Positions 51,789 to 63,847 of a stretch of 64,000 nucleotides of DNA are shown piece by piece. Location: the NCBI GenBank assembly GCA_023101725.1, contig JALJCO010001134.1, forward strand, positions 62,001-126,000. The letters are read 5' to 3'. The first letter of the stretch is position 1; every line of letters begins with the position of its first letter. The notes beneath the pieces were generated by a model that saw only the letters and a list, made by a program, of their open reading frames with translations, did not search any database and was not told the DNA's origin. This stretch comes from Atherinomorus stipes. Lineage: Eukaryota > Chordata > Actinopteri > Atheriniformes > Atherinidae. The position numbers and the translations under genes were made by a program.

Positions 51789-52892
51789 CCAGTTATGGAT
51801 CACCGCGAACATCCGGGAATTTTCGCCAAATTCGTCACATCCGGTTAGGTAACAGGTGAAAACATCGCTTCGTTGCATAGGGGAGCCACTGAATTATCTG
51901 CTTCATTACTCGTCAATCTTCGTTTATTCTACTTTGGAAATACCGAGAAGTCCCGCTGTGTATGGCTGCCATAAACATATCTATCACACGGACAAGAGAA
52001 TATGTTTGTTCCAGTTCCCAAAACAACAGAAAAAGTCCCGAACAACATGCTAAGTGGCTAGCTGCTATCAAGCCCATAAATGCTGACAGTTTACGCTGGA
52101 AACCATGGAAACATCTAACAATATGTTCCGATCACTTTGTGACTGATAAAAAAGCATATAATGTGGTCTCACTTTTTAAACTCTGTAGTTGTTTTTGTAC
52201 AGATGATAGAAAACACCATTAAATCAGTGGATGTACAGAATCACAGCGCCGCCCGCTGTTCCCGTCTCCTCAGGACTGTTAACGATTACGTTCATCCAGA
52301 TTACTGCCATCAATGTTCCCACATAAGAATAAAAGCAGAAAAAGCGGCAGAAAGGCATTTGCAGCATTATAAACATGCACAGTCATAACCAGTTACATAC
52401 AGATAAGACTGCCGGTAATTTATAGCTTTATCAATGAGAGTAAACTCCTGAGAAGTACATCAAAGAAATACCACCATTTCTTAAAAATCCGGGGAAAACT
52501 TATATTCTATAAAAAATAAATGGCTTGAACACGGGGCTTACCTGATGAAACCAAATACATCATGAGATCGGGAAACCGATGTTATGTACAGGTAGGTTCG
52601 TCTAACCAGGTTCTAGCAGCAGAAGATGGGCATCACTTAGTCCAACAGATACTAGTTTAGCTTCGTATCTTCTTCTAGCGTCGGCAGTGAGACTTTCAGT
52701 ATAACTGGACGTCATTTCTATAATATTTCAAAGACAGACCGGCGGAGAAAAAAATTAAAAAGAGTGCAAAGCAGTTTTTGAGGCTCATAGTCCATCAGAC
52801 GCCGTTCAAATACGAAGCATATTTTCACCGGGACCAGCTTCGCGGTCACATGAGTTCCGGGCTGTGACGTAGGCTCGCGGTGATCCATAACT
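51789..52892 (+). mobile_element. TIR element carrying a broken THAP zinc-finger domain
   Basis: AGTTATGGATCACCGCGA at 51794-51811 is repeated inverted at about 52875-52892 (TCGCGGTGATCCATAACT). Between them the plus strand encodes a THAP domain split over two frames: YGCHKHIYHTDKRICLFQFP near 51960-52020, then KWLAAIKP and LTICSDHFVTDKK near 52050-52150. The Cys-x2-His (CSDH) and the DHF signature are intact; the start of the domain is frameshifted. A further open stretch (52161-52388) has no known domain. THAP domains occur in P-element-type transposases. No clear target duplication is visible, and there is no transposase catalytic core. Confidence 0.65.
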
Positions 52893-53483
52893 TAAAAACA
52901 CCAGTGAAATTTGCTCATTGTTGTGGAGGTGAGATATTAGCTAAACAAGCTCGTACAAACTCCACAGCTATGTTTTCTCCAATAGATGCTGGACAGTAAA
53001 ATGTGTACAGATGATTTAATTTTTGGTTTTATTTTATAACATAAACTAAAAAACCTGCAAATAAACTGTTTATTACGGCAACTTTTACATCTTAACCTTT
53101 AAATGTCCTGCTCCACCGTTTGGTAAAGCTAATTTTTCTGTGACTACAAAGAATTTAATCAAGACTTTGTGTAAGTAAATCTGCCTGAGCCATCTATACT
53201 GGTTAGGGTGGGTATGTAATAGAGAAAGTAAGTATTTGTTAGCCACGTACTGTCAGGTTTGATCATTTAACTATTTCTAATGTATTATCTATAATTTCAA
53301 GCATTTGTAGAAAAGAACACATGCTAATTATGATTGTTCCGAGGATATGAAAATACATTATTCAATCTTTTTTTGTTGTTTTTTGTTGATGGGGTTGTTA
53401 AAGGGTTCATTTTTGTGTACATGGCAGCCATGATGGATTGGTTCCTCTGACTTGCAATTTTTAGCAAACCAGAGGAATATTTG

Positions 53484-53520
53484 GGATTGCCCCCAAAACT
53501 CCAACTTTTGGGGGCAATCC
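53484..53520. repeat. Perfect 15-bp hairpin
   Basis: GGATTGCCCCCAAAA, a 7-base spacer, then TTTTGGGGGCAATCC. It is embedded in non-coding DNA. Confidence 0.9.
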
Positions 53521-53924
53521 AGTTGAGTTTTCCAAATGGGAACTGGGAAATTCCTACTCTGCTTTCCTACTGCCCTATTCTACATCATAAGAAGCCTAAT
53601 AGGGTTGTAACATTATCACCATGTCTATGTGGAGACAAGTTTAGGTTTATCTGCTAAAGCTTTTTATGGGTTGGATGTTTTGTCCATATGGAACCAGCGT
53701 TTTGGGAGCATGAAAGTGCTCATGTACTAAACCGGTTCCAAAAGTGAATAAATCTGAAAAAGGCACTGTTTCGTTCCCATGTTTACAATCCAATGATTCT
53801 TTCCTGTTCCCACGGTCATGGAGCATGTGCAAACCCCACCAACACAAACTATTGCACGTTCTCCATGTCTTCCCTGCTATTTTGTTTTTTTTTCTGTGGC
53901 TGCGTTACAGCGTCACTTGCAGTG

Positions 53925-54508
53925 TGTTCAGACCAAATGTGATTTGGCCGTCAAAAACCCGCCTGACGCCCAAAGTATGATGCTGGGTTGCTAAAAAGAC
54001 AGATGCTTGATTTCCAGCGTCAAGACGCCATCGACACACGTTGAGGGATTTCCAGCCAAGATGCGTGTCAAGGGCATCAGGAGGAGCTTCTGTGTTTTTT
54101 CCTTTTACCGGCCTGTTTGTACTATGGCAGATGCAATAGAAAGTGGGTTGGCTTTATTTGATAAATAAAGTTAGGGAACGTCGTTGTCAGGCGTTTCTGT
54201 GTTCACCAGATAATTCAGAGGCGAGTTTGAATTTCCCAGGTTCTTCTTGGTGTTTCCAGTCCTGTCAGAAAATGTGTCTCTGCGTCACTCTGATTGGTTG
54301 ATGCTCGGCGTCAAGATGCCAAAGTTCAGATTTTCCAACTGCATGTTTTGCACGTCGATGGTCAAAATCTCAAAACTCGACACGTGTAACGCGCGAAACG
54401 CCTCAAGATGCGCTGCAGACTTTTCAACGCCTCCTGGACGCGCGTCGGCCATTGACTTTGGATGTAAATCTGACGCCCTTGATGCCCACATCGTGTTTGG
54501 TCTGAACA
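53925..54508. mobile_element. MITE with TGTTCAGACCAAA ends
   Basis: The left end TGTTCAGACCAAATGTGA and the right end (TCGTGTTTGGTCTGAACA) are inverted copies. The interior repeatedly carries GACGC/GCGTC words, so it is self-complementary on a fine scale. Frames of 74-100 codons occur on both strands of the same DNA and are a by-product of this composition. Confidence 0.75.
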
Positions 54509-55599
54509 TGGCAATACAGGCTTGGCATAATTTACTACAGCATTTTTAGAGGTTTTGTGTGGACAGATACATTTCTAGAAACATCTGTCTGTTATGGATG
54601 GAAAACCTTTTAAAAACTGAATTGGTTTTGTTTCAGTGGATGCAGCCGACATCTGCTACATGTCAGTACAGCCTCATTTCCAACAAGGGGTCTGGATTAG
54701 GTTGGGTTGGCAGACATTTTCTTGGATTTTCCAGTGGTTAAAAATGGAAACAATGCCAGAATATCAGATCCCACCTACCCTCCTTTTTTGGGACCCTCCC
54801 TTTGGGGTCCAAATATTACAAATCTAACCCAGAAGGGAAGCGCTTGATACACTGCAACCTGTTTGGTGAAAAGGGTCATCACTTCATGTTAAAAGTCACG
54901 TGCTGAGATGGAAGAACACAAGCTGCTGGATGTCCACCACACTGATCACGTTCATCTTCGATATAATTTAGTGAAAGTGTTATGCTGCTATGATGTCACT
55001 CTGTTTCATAGCTGGTGAGTCGCTATCTGGCTTCTATGCTGCATGGGGGGTAAGGGTATCATTGGCTGTGGAAATGCAACAGAGATCAAGGTTTACCAAC
55101 CAAAGTGCGCCAAACTGTCCAGTCCGAAGCCAGAACCCATGATGGAAATGGGACTTTCATTGTCACTGTGGGGCTATTTTGTATTAAAGCTAGTCTTTAT
55201 TAAGGACAGACCGATACATTGGCTGGTTGATATTTTAGGCCGATATCTGCATTTTTTTGCTGGTATCAGCATTGGCCAATACATCAGGTGTGTTGGTCAA
55301 TAATTTACAGACTTTAAAATATATTTTTATTGCAAGTTTAATGTTTCTATTTATCACAGGGATGTCCCAATACCACTTTTTGCTGACGAAGTAAAAGTAC
55401 AAGTACTTGCATTTGAATACTTGCCGATACCGAGTACCGATCCAAGTACCTAATTATTGGGGATAATTGAGATGCGTTTCTTTTTTTTCTTTTTACTTTT
55501 ATTTTGTTTTTTGTTTTGAACAAAGAGAAGCATCTCTCAGATGAGATGCAGGCATGTGGCTGCCACTTGCCAGCTTACTACAACATTTAACTATGTCGT

Positions 55600-55735
55600 A
55601 AGAAATAAAAGAAATCAATCAATCCATCTTTATTTATGAAGAGCTTTTCAAGCAGGTTGCGTGACTCAAAGCGCTTTATCGTTTATAAACATTCCCACCT
55701 GCTGACCTTCAAAAAACCTGAAATATTACAGCGTA
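55600..55735. repeat. SINE/LINE-tail-like repeat, left part
   Basis: ATCCATCTTTATTTATGAAG and GACTCAAAGCGCTTTATC are typical of a widespread fish retroelement tail. The likely continuation lies at 58020-58490, separated by Tc1 insertions; that join is inference. Confidence 0.45.
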
Positions 55736-55771
<36 letters not shown>

Positions 55772-56667
55772 CACTGCCTGGCCAAAAAAAAAAGTCGCCA
55801 CCTGGATTTAACTAAGCAAATAGGTACGAGTCTCCTATTGGATAATTACTGCATGGGCGATTATCTTTCAGCTGGCAACAAGTTATTTCACCCCAACTGG
55901 TGCAATGACTTGCTTTTCATTTCCTAGACAACCATGTGGAAAGACACATCCGTGGTCTTGGAAAAGATGTTAGTCTGTCTAAGAAGGGTCAAATCATTGG
56001 CATCAAGAGGTGAAAACATCTAAGGAGATGCAGAAACTACTAAAACTGGGTTCAGAACAGTCCAACGCATTATGAAAAACTGGAAGGACAGCGGACCATC
56101 GTCTTCCAGGAAGAAATGTGGCCGGAAAGGCAGATGAAGTGATGCAGCATCATGCCTAGTGCTACTGTATGAGCCTGTGGGGGCAGTGTGATGATCTGGG
56201 GTTGCTGCAGTTGCTCAGGTCCAGGTTCAGCAACAGTATGAGCTCAGATAATGAGGTCAGCTGATACCTGAATATACTGAATGACCAGGTTATTCCATCA
56301 ATGGATGTTTCTTTCCTGATGGCACGGCCACATTCCAAGATGACCGTGCCAGAATTTATCGGGCTCAGATTGTGAAAGATGGTTCAGGGATCATCAGACA
56401 TCATTTTCACACATGGATTGGCCCCCACAGAGTCCAGACCTGAACCCCATTGAGAATCTTTGGGATGTGCTGTGGTCAGACTCTACAATCATCATCAAGA
56501 TCTTGGTGAAAAATTGATGCAACAGGATGCAAATAAATCTGGTGACATTGCAGAAGCTTCTGGAAACACAGCGAATGCTGCCGCAATCAAAGCTAAAGGC
56601 GGTCCAACCAAATGTTAAATGTTTGACCTTTTTTTTGTTGGCGACTTTTTTTTTGGCCGGGCAGTGT
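55772..56667 (+). mobile_element. Tc1-like transposon with decayed transposase
   Basis: The ends CACTGCCTGGCC and GGCCGGGCAGTG are inverted, each followed by an A/T run and GTCGCCA/TGGCGAC. Plus-strand pieces of transposase remain (KTGFRTVQRIMKNW, then [27 protein letters not shown] and AAIKAKGGPTKC) with many stops and shifts. TA-rich microsatellites abut both ends. Confidence 0.85.
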
Positions 56668-56670
56668 GTG

Positions 56671-56710
<40 letters not shown>

Positions 56711-56778
56711 CACTATATATATATGGATATAAATATATATTTATATATATATATATACACACACACACAAACACACAG
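56668..56778. repeat. AT/CA microsatellite between two Tc1 elements
   Basis: Imperfect TATATA tracts with CACTATAT interruptions, ending in ACACACACACAAACACAC. Confidence 0.85.
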
Positions 56779-57992
56779 GTACTACCCGAAAAACTAGAAT
56801 ATCCTGAAAAAGTTAATGTATTTCTGTAATTCAACTGAAAAGGTGCAATTTACACATTGTATAGACAAATAATATGTGAATCAATATATTTCAAGCTTTT
56901 TTTTTGTTTGGATGTTGCTGATTAGGACTTGCAGCTTTAGAAAACCTAAAATTCAAAACCTCAAATGAAAAGTTCCAGTATTGTAGGCTCAGAGTGTCAC
57001 ATTAGGTGCATTCGGACAGAAAGGTTCTAGGAACGCAGGTCCTATAACTACGCCTCCCGAGTTTAGTTATAAGAACTCCCCTTCGCCTTCAGCGTGCATT
57101 CGCACATGAGGGAGGGCATTGTTAGGGACAATGTGTGACGCAATCGTTGCGACAGAGACAAATTTAAGCCCCAGCAGATCTAATACAAAACTGAGGTTTC
57201 TTATTTCTTTCATTCAAAGCAATTTTAAAAGCTAACTTTCCAGCTTTCCTCATCACGGTCATATGTATCATGTAACAAGACCCCATTCAAAAGTGTGGAG
57301 GACTTCATAAGGAATGGACCTGTGAGCTTCATTAAGTCCAGCATAAATGCAACCGTCTACCAGGACATTTTGGAGCACTTCATGCTTGCTTCCGTGGACC
57401 AGCTGTATGAGGATGCAGACTTCATCTTCCAGCAAGACTTGGCACCTGCCCACATTGCCAAAAGTACAAAATCTTGGTTCAACAACCATGCTTGATTGGC
57501 CCCCAAACTCACCTGACCTAAACCCCATCGAAAACATGCGGGGCATTGTCAAGAGAAAGCTGAACAGGAAGAGACCAAACAATAAAGAAGAGCTCAAGGC
57601 TGTGATGGAAGCATGTTTGTCTTCCACAACACCTGAGATATGCCACAAGCTGGTAGCATCCATGCCACGCCGGGTTCAGGCAGTCATTCAAGCAAAATAG
57701 GCCCCAACCAAGTCCTAAGCACAGGTGCAAGATTTTACTTTAGGAGGCCCGACTTTTTTGTTTTTAAAGTCCTTTTTAAAATTGATTTTATGCAATATTC
57801 TAATTTTTTGAGTTTTAGAATTTGAGGTTTTCTAAAGCTGCAAGTCCTAATCAGCAACATCCAAACAAATAAAAGCTTGAAATATATTGATTTGCATATT
57901 ATTTGTCTGTACAATATGTAAATTGCACCTTTTAAGTTGAGTTATAGAAATACATGAACTTTTTCACAATATTCAAATTTTTGGGGTAGTAC
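56779..57992 (+). mobile_element. Tc1-like transposon with long inverted repeats of about 200 bases
   Basis: The left GTACTACCCGAAAAACTAG and the complementary right end ending GGGGTAGTAC extend into about 200 bases of inverted match (including CAATATATTTCAAGC and GACTTGCAGCTTTAG). Plus-strand transposase C-terminal parts are readable: SVEDFIRNGPVSFI, DADFIFQQDLAPAH (catalytic Asp), then in the next frame [15 protein letters not shown] and ASMPRRVQAVI. The N-terminal part is replaced by other sequence at about 57000-57190. Confidence 0.88.
57000..57190. repeat. Unrelated insert within the Tc1 element
   Basis: From TTAGGTGCATTCGGACAGAA to about GCCCCAGCAGATC the sequence is GC-richer and has no Tc1 transposase similarity where the N-terminal half would be expected. 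Its family is unknown to me. Confidence 0.4.
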
Positions 57993-58019
57993 ATGTATAC
58001 AGTATATGTATATAAAAAA

Positions 58020-58500
58020 CACCAACCCTCCCCAGCTCAAGTAAATTCATATACCTGAGGCTAAGTGCAGGAAACCCCATCAGAGGAGCCGTCTGCACCG
58101 GGGCGGCACAGCAACCGTAACCGCAGTGGCCCAGGTGCCCAGGGGAGGCGTGACTGGAACACCAACCCCCGCCAAGGCACCAGCGGCACCGTATCTAGTC
58201 TGCCACAGTCACCCTGGATACAGACAGCCCCCACAAAGGAAGCACTGGAGGGACCTGAGGACCCAGGAGCAATAAAAGGAATATAGGAGCATCGAATAAA
58301 CGCATAAAATACATTAAAACATTGAACAGAAACAGCTAAAATGTCCAAACAGTAATAAAAAGGCAATCATAAGACAAACAATTACTACTTAAACAGTAAA
58401 AATCAGCTAAAACCCAAACTAAAAAGGTGGGTCTTGAGTCTACTCAAGCTTATAAACAGCCTCTGATGCAGCTGCGGTTTGATGTATATTAGCGATGCAT
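58020..58500. repeat. SINE/LINE-tail-like repeat, right part
   Basis: A GC-rich head (GGAAACCCCATCAGAGGAGC) is followed by an A-rich tail (AACAGTAATAAAAAGGCAAT) and AAAAAGGTGGGTCTTGAGTC, then TAAACAGCCTCTGATGCAG. This is the ordering of a fish retroelement. The short open frames in it are not genes. Confidence 0.45.
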
Positions 58501-59159
58501 CGTCATAATTTTACATATTCAAACTTATACCAGCTCAACAAACATACATGGAAACCAAGGAAACAGAATTAGCAAGAAACTTACCACCGACAAAGTGAAT
58601 CCTGAAAGAAATGTCCGAAACTGTATGTATGTGGGGGTACCGCAGGTCGATGGGAGGGGGGAAAAAAAAGTCCGCTCTGACCGTCGCCAACGTTTTGAAA
58701 AGTATCCCAGGGACCTGATACGGGTCAGATATTTTCTATCCTCGTGTAATGAAAAGATGTAAACTGCTAATATTGAAGAGTATTTTTCTGCCAGCACGGC
58801 GGCGTAAACACAGCGAGTCACGTGACGTCCAGTATCGGGTGCTGTCGTGAGTGAGTATTTCATAGGTACGAGTACAGCTAAATACGCCAGTATCAGAGCG
58901 AGTACCGATACTGGTATTGGTATCGGGACATCCCAATTTAATATTTGTGCACTGTTCCTTTTTCATATATTTATTTGAGGTGATTTTTTTATTTTGATAT
59001 TCAAAGAGCTGTAAAATTACTTTTTATTGTATGATTCATTCCATCAATTTGGGAGTCAAATGCAGTATCGGCTCCAAATATCGGCAGGTTGTATCGGCTA
59101 TTTGCTGATGAGAAAATGTCGGCATCGGCCCCATAAAATCTGTATCGGTCGATCCCTAG

Positions 59160-59768
59160 TCTTTAGTTCTAAAAACTGTGTAAAAGCTTTACCCCACAGA
59201 GCACCGTGCGTAATTTCTTCCTGCAACTAAAATGCTGCTCAACTTAATTTAAAAGCGCCTCTAGCACTCACCACCCCACTGACTGACATTCAACATTTTT
59301 CTCTCAGCGCCAGACTGTTACATCAACAGGAATGTTTGTCTTTTACTCCATCAATGATCTTAACACCAATGCATCTGGTTTTACATTTTAAAAAAAGGTT
59401 TATAGTAGAATTTTTAAGTTCAGGGTTTCTGGAGGACGAGGACAGGCAATAAATATGTCACACGGCTAAACAGCTAAGAATTTAGAGCTTATATGACAAG
59501 CTAAAGCAGGCAAAAATGCAGCAAAAATTACGAGCATGATGCAAAAGTTGAATAAATACAAAACGTTCCTTATCTGTGTGTTTTTAGTGCACTGAGCATA
59601 TTAGTAGCTGTTTGACATTCTCATACATAGTGCTGAGTGACAGTACCTTGGATACATTAGAGCTTTACATCCATCACTTTAATAGTCCGGAAGATGGATA
59701 AAAGGAATGAAGGGGGGAGGAAAGGAAGAGGTGAGGAAAAGGGAAAGGAGGATGAGAAAAAAGAACAT
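59160..59768 (-). other. Probable 3' untranslated region of the zinc-finger gene
   Basis: It lies downstream of the stop at 59769 and is free of recognised repeats to about 59165, where the nested transposon ends. No canonical AATAAA was identified on the minus strand; an ATTAAA-type variant could lie near 59675 or 59243. Confidence 0.35.
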
Positions 59769-62124
59769 TTACAAAGAAGTTGTCAGACCGAGGTAACCGA
59801 GGAAGGAGTGTTTGGTTGAGAAAGACGAGGAGGAGGAAGAGGCGGAGGATGAAGGTGAGTGTGGTTTCAGAGAGATGAGCGTGGTGATGGGGAGGAGCGG
59901 AGATAAATCCCTCCATCCTGCCCGGTAAGAGAGTGATGGCTGAAGAGGAGGATGAGGGAAGAAGGAGGAAGCAGCGGTGTGCGCGCTGGGCGGCGTGTGC
60001 AGCCGCTGAACGTGCTTGCTTGCGCGCGGATTGTCTCTGTGCACGTACGAGCGGTGCGTGTGCACGTCGCTGGGCGACTCCGCCGCGTTCCCGTTGGCGT
60101 GCGCGCCGTGTTTCACCTTGCAGTGCAGCCGCAGACTGTCCCGCCGCTTGGCGCTGTAGGGGCACAGGTCGCAGGTGAACGGCCGCTCGCCCGTGTGCAC
60201 GCGCACGTGCTCCACCAGCTTGTTGGCTGTCCGTGTCAGGTGGCCGCACCGGTCGCACCGGTACTGGTTGCCTTGGCGATGACCCTGGAAGTGAACCAGC
60301 AGCTCCTGTTGCCCTGGAAACAACCTCTGGCAGATGCGGCAGCGATGCTCAGGGGTGCCTTTCTCTGGCTGGGTTGCCACGGCAACTGCCAGAGCACTGC
60401 TGGAGGTGGCAGGAAGGGTGACGGGGCATCTGGAAGTCAGGAGGGGAAATTAATGACACACACACACATCACAAGAAGGAAAACAGACACACACACACAC
60501 ACATAAATGTAAATTAAAGATAAAACACTGTAAACTCTTAAAATGATTATCAATAGTTCCTAAATAATAGATACCTCCAACCTTTTCAAATGAAAACAAT
60601 AATATTAAAGTGGTCTAATCTAATATGCACATTTTGAATAGTAATCTTTAAATGTTTTAAACCATCAAGGCCTAAATTTATTTATTCAGGCGTCAATGGA
60701 TAATAATAATAATAAGAAGAAGAAGAAGAAAAAGAAGAAGAACAACAGCAACAATAATAATAATAATAATAGATGGATAATGCAAATATAAAAGCAGATA
60801 AATACAGTAAAAAAAATAAAATGGAAAAAAAAAAGATAAAAAGACTGGACTGAAAGAAACTACAATGAAATATCAAAAAATGATAAACAATAACAATAAA
60901 CAGTAGATTAAATTAGTCAAGTTAAAAAAGGACTAGAGACTCTCTGTCCCAAATTTGTGACACTAAATGTCAAAACGTGAATAAAATAAATAAATAAAAT
61001 GTTCTTTTTTAAAACGTCCATGCAGCCTAACCCAGCCACTCCAAATCAACACAAACAGAATTTTAAAATATTTTTGATATGAAAACATTTTCCTTTTATC
61101 ACAGTGTCCACACACTGGATGCATCTCCTCATATTGGATTTATTATTTCATCTACTTTATAAAAAAGTATCAATTTAGTATTTTTGACTTTCTTTTTGCT
61201 AGCAGCTCCCATATTTTATAAAGAAGTGAATACAAAAAAAAAAAAAAATTGTAATAAAAAAAATCTTATTTTTTGTTAAAGGTACAGTATGTAAAAATTA
61301 TTGACATCTAGTGGTAAAGAGGAGCATAGCAATTACTTCATGTGCCAAGCAGTTGTGAATGTACGGTGGCCGTCAGTGACCAAAATTCCTCCAGTCAAAC
61401 ATGTTTCCATGAGTGAGAGTATGAGGACCCACAGCAAGTAGATATAAATGGTTCATTCTAAGAGAATAAAAACATACTGTTATTATAGTACTGGGTTACA
61501 TACCAAAGACACAGATATTAATAACATATTAAAATTTCCTGCCACTGACCTTTAATCTTATTTCAAGCTGCTCTTTTCAAGTTTGAGTGAAAGTACAGTA
61601 TCAAAAGAAAGAAAAACAAGGATCAAGTTTACTATAGTTTAAATAAGCAAATACTTATATTTGAGAGTAAATACGGAGATCTTTTTTTTATGCTCAACAT
61701 TAAGGCAAGTCTTTTAGCAGAAATGCCTCCTGTTGTGTTTCTACAGCAGCCCAGAAAAGACAAATGGAGCGCTGGCTGTAGTGTGTATGTTTTGAGTTTT
61801 GGAGGGACCCATGTTTCCAGATGTGACTGGTTTCTGCTGCCAGACATTAAACTCATCTGTTCTTTATATCTGATTATCAGGATACAACATGAACCATAAG
61901 GAACATTTTTCAGGACTTAGATTTAAAAGCGAACTCACCTCAACTCTCCTGCATCCCCCTGTAAGTGCGTGTCCATGTGGGCCCTCATCTCTGCCTCCTG
62001 ATTGGTTGAGAGGTCGCACATGCAGCAGTGCAGCGTGAAGGAGTTGTGCTCCCATTGGCGGTGCTCTGTCATGTGACTCTGGAAAAGGGCCTGGCCCTCA
62101 GTCTCAAAGCCGCACACGTGACAC
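59769..62124 (-). CDS. znf827: C2H2 zinc-finger protein, C-terminal exons (probably ZNF827)
   Basis: Two exons: 62124-61939 and 60429-59769 (stop TAA at 59771-59769), with a matching phase (AG|A = Arg). The first encodes two fingers, CHVCGFETEGQALFQSHMTE and CCMCDLSTNQEAEMRAHMDT. The second encodes three: CRICQRLFPGQQELLVHFQG, CDRCGHLTRTANKLVEHVRV and, after HTGERPFT, CDLCPYSAKRRDSLRLHCKV. A Ser/His-rich tail ends FLGYLGLTTSL. A nuclear DNA-binding role is expected from the fingers. The name rests on resemblance to the ZNF827 finger block and on its place near otud4 on human 4q31; a ZNF827-like paralogue is possible. The 5' part is beyond 64000. Confidence 0.7.
60430..61938 (-). other. Last intron of the zinc-finger gene
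   Basis: It contains CA runs (60460-60502), an AAT/AAG trinucleotide stretch (60700-60772), and the TTAA-bounded repeat at 61276-61555. No further exon is visible. Confidence 0.5.
61276..61555. mobile_element. TTAA-bounded short repeat
   Basis: It starts TTAAAGGTACAGTATGTAAA and ends CCACTGACCTTTAA. TTAA is present at both borders and the terminal 8 bases are inverted. It shares the CATCTAGTGGTAAAGA segment with 48724-49390. Confidence 0.55.
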
Positions 62125-62812
62125 CTGAAAGCCACGATGCCAAAGACAAATATGTGGCAAGCAAAGGATGTCAGTAACCATGGTAACACACACTTGCTTT
62201 ATATTGTGCATCCAACCTTGGCAAAAAAAAAAAAAAAACCCTTGCTAATCTATCCATCTATTTTCTTTTATTTATGTTTTATAATTGACGAACAGAAAAC
62301 ACAATCAGCACTCGGCTTTCTCTCTGCAGACTGAAATGCCTCCCTGACTGCTCTGCAAGTCAAGTCCTTGACCCTTCTCCTGACTCAGAGAAAGTCCATC
62401 TCATCTGTTGCTCGGTGTGCGTCACTGCTTTAACCTCTTCAGAAATGAGCTGTTTACATTTTCCCCTCAGGTCTTCTCTGCATGATGATGCGCACATTAT
62501 ACACTGTTGTTCTGACCAAAAATGCTTAAAAAGACAAACGGTTGACAGTCAGCTCCATAAGTAGTTTATGCTACAAGTGCAAAATTTCACAGTGAATTTG
62601 CAGCAAGTGAATTAATTTGCACGACTACCTGATACGTTATGTTTAACTGCAGTAAAACACCATAGAAGAAGAGCAAATGGTGCATGAGGCAGCAAAGATG
62701 AGCAGTTGTTTTTAGCAGCTCTGCTGTGCTGTTGTCACTGATGAGGATACTGAGCTCAGCAGACAACGATAATGAAAATGCTTTAAACTAAGACTTCTGA
62801 GTATGGACAGAC

Positions 62813-63600
62813 CGATACACCGGCCGCTGATATTTTAGGCTAATGTTTGCGTCTTTTGGTGGTATTGGCGTCGGCCGATACATCAGGTGTGTTGGTCGCT
62901 ATCCCCACTCGGCATCATTTACAGACTTTTTATGTATTTATTACAAATTTCATGTTTAATATTTGTTTACAAATGTACTGTTTCTTTTTTATATATTTAC
63001 TTGAAGTGCTTTGTTCTTTTCTATATTAGAAGACTTGTGAAACTCCTAGAGATTCACCGATCCGGTTTTTTTCCCATCCAATCCGATACTATACATGGGC
63101 TGAGCGTACTGGCTGATACTCGATACTGATCTGATGCTACTGTTGAATAAATTAACTGTAACCTTGCCATGTGAGTGAAGGCATCAGGCTTGGCATGAGC
63201 ATGTAGACTTGTTTAAAAAAAAAGGTAATAAATTAACACAGATATAAATGTACGTAATATTACTTATTCACTAGGAACAAAGTGTACATTTATTATGATA
63301 TTAATAAAAAACAGAGAGAAAAAACCCCAGATATGACTGGATCAGAATGTTGGATCAGCCAAATTCATCTGATATCCAATTCAGCTAAGCTGTTAGTATC
63401 AGAGCCGATATCCGATCCGGGTATTGGATCGGTGCATCTTTAATAATTACTTTTCATTGTATCCTTTGTTTTATTGATTTGGGAGTCAAATGCAGTATCG
63501 GCCCCAAATATCGGCAAGTTGTATCAGCCATCGACTGAGGCTGATGATAAAATATCAATATCGGCCCTAAAAAATCTGTATTGGTTGATACCAAGTATTC
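62813..63600. mobile_element. hAT-like element with an internal second hAT-like insertion
   Basis: The left GGACAGACCGATACACCGGC and the right (GCAGTATCGGCCCCAAATAT through AAAAATCTGTATTGGTTGAT) match the 8721 family. It is interrupted at about 63048-63442 by a different element starting TAGAGATTCACCGATCCGG and ending CCGATCCGGGTATTGGATCG, then GTGCATC. Target duplications are too worn to call. Confidence 0.6.
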
Positions 63601-63847
63601 AACTAGTTGCACAGGTAAAAAAAGATGCATCAATAATCGTTTCATAATCACATCTGAATAATAATCTAATCAAACTTGAGCCTGAAGAGTGACCCTGTAT
63701 AGAGCCTTTACAGTGAACAAGCTTGAGAATGTATCTTTTTACAGCAATAAATAAAGGAATGAATTCAATTTTAAAGAATAATTTTTATAAATGGAAAAAG
63801 TAGATCTGTGTATCTATACAGTAATTTAAAACAGCAAAATACTGAAA

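Larger units (their letters stand above)
55357..58935. mobile_element. Second-level hAT-like element nested in the first
   Basis: It begins CAGGGATGTCCCAATACCAC and ends GGTATTGGTATCGGGACATC. Near-duplicated flanks (ATTTATCA/ATTTAATA, 6 of 8) fit an old 8-bp duplication. It contains SINE/LINE-tail-like pieces and two Tc1 elements. Confidence 0.7.
55201..59158. mobile_element. Outer hAT-like element hosting several nested insertions
   Basis: Its left part (GGACAGACCGATACATTGGC) and right part (AATCTGTATCGGTCGATCCCTA) belong to the same family as 8721-9063. The flanks GTCTTTAT and GTCTTTAG agree at 7 of 8 bases. About 3.5 kb of other elements sit inside. Confidence 0.75.

Noticed and set aside
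54247..54549. 100-codon plus-strand frame and overlapping minus-strand frame
   Set aside because: Both lie inside the TGTTCAGACCAAA MITE and result from its GACGC-rich palindromic composition.
59933..60506. Plus-strand frames of 81-184 codons
   Set aside because: They are antisense to the zinc-finger exon, whose five Cys2-His2 fingers read on the minus strand.
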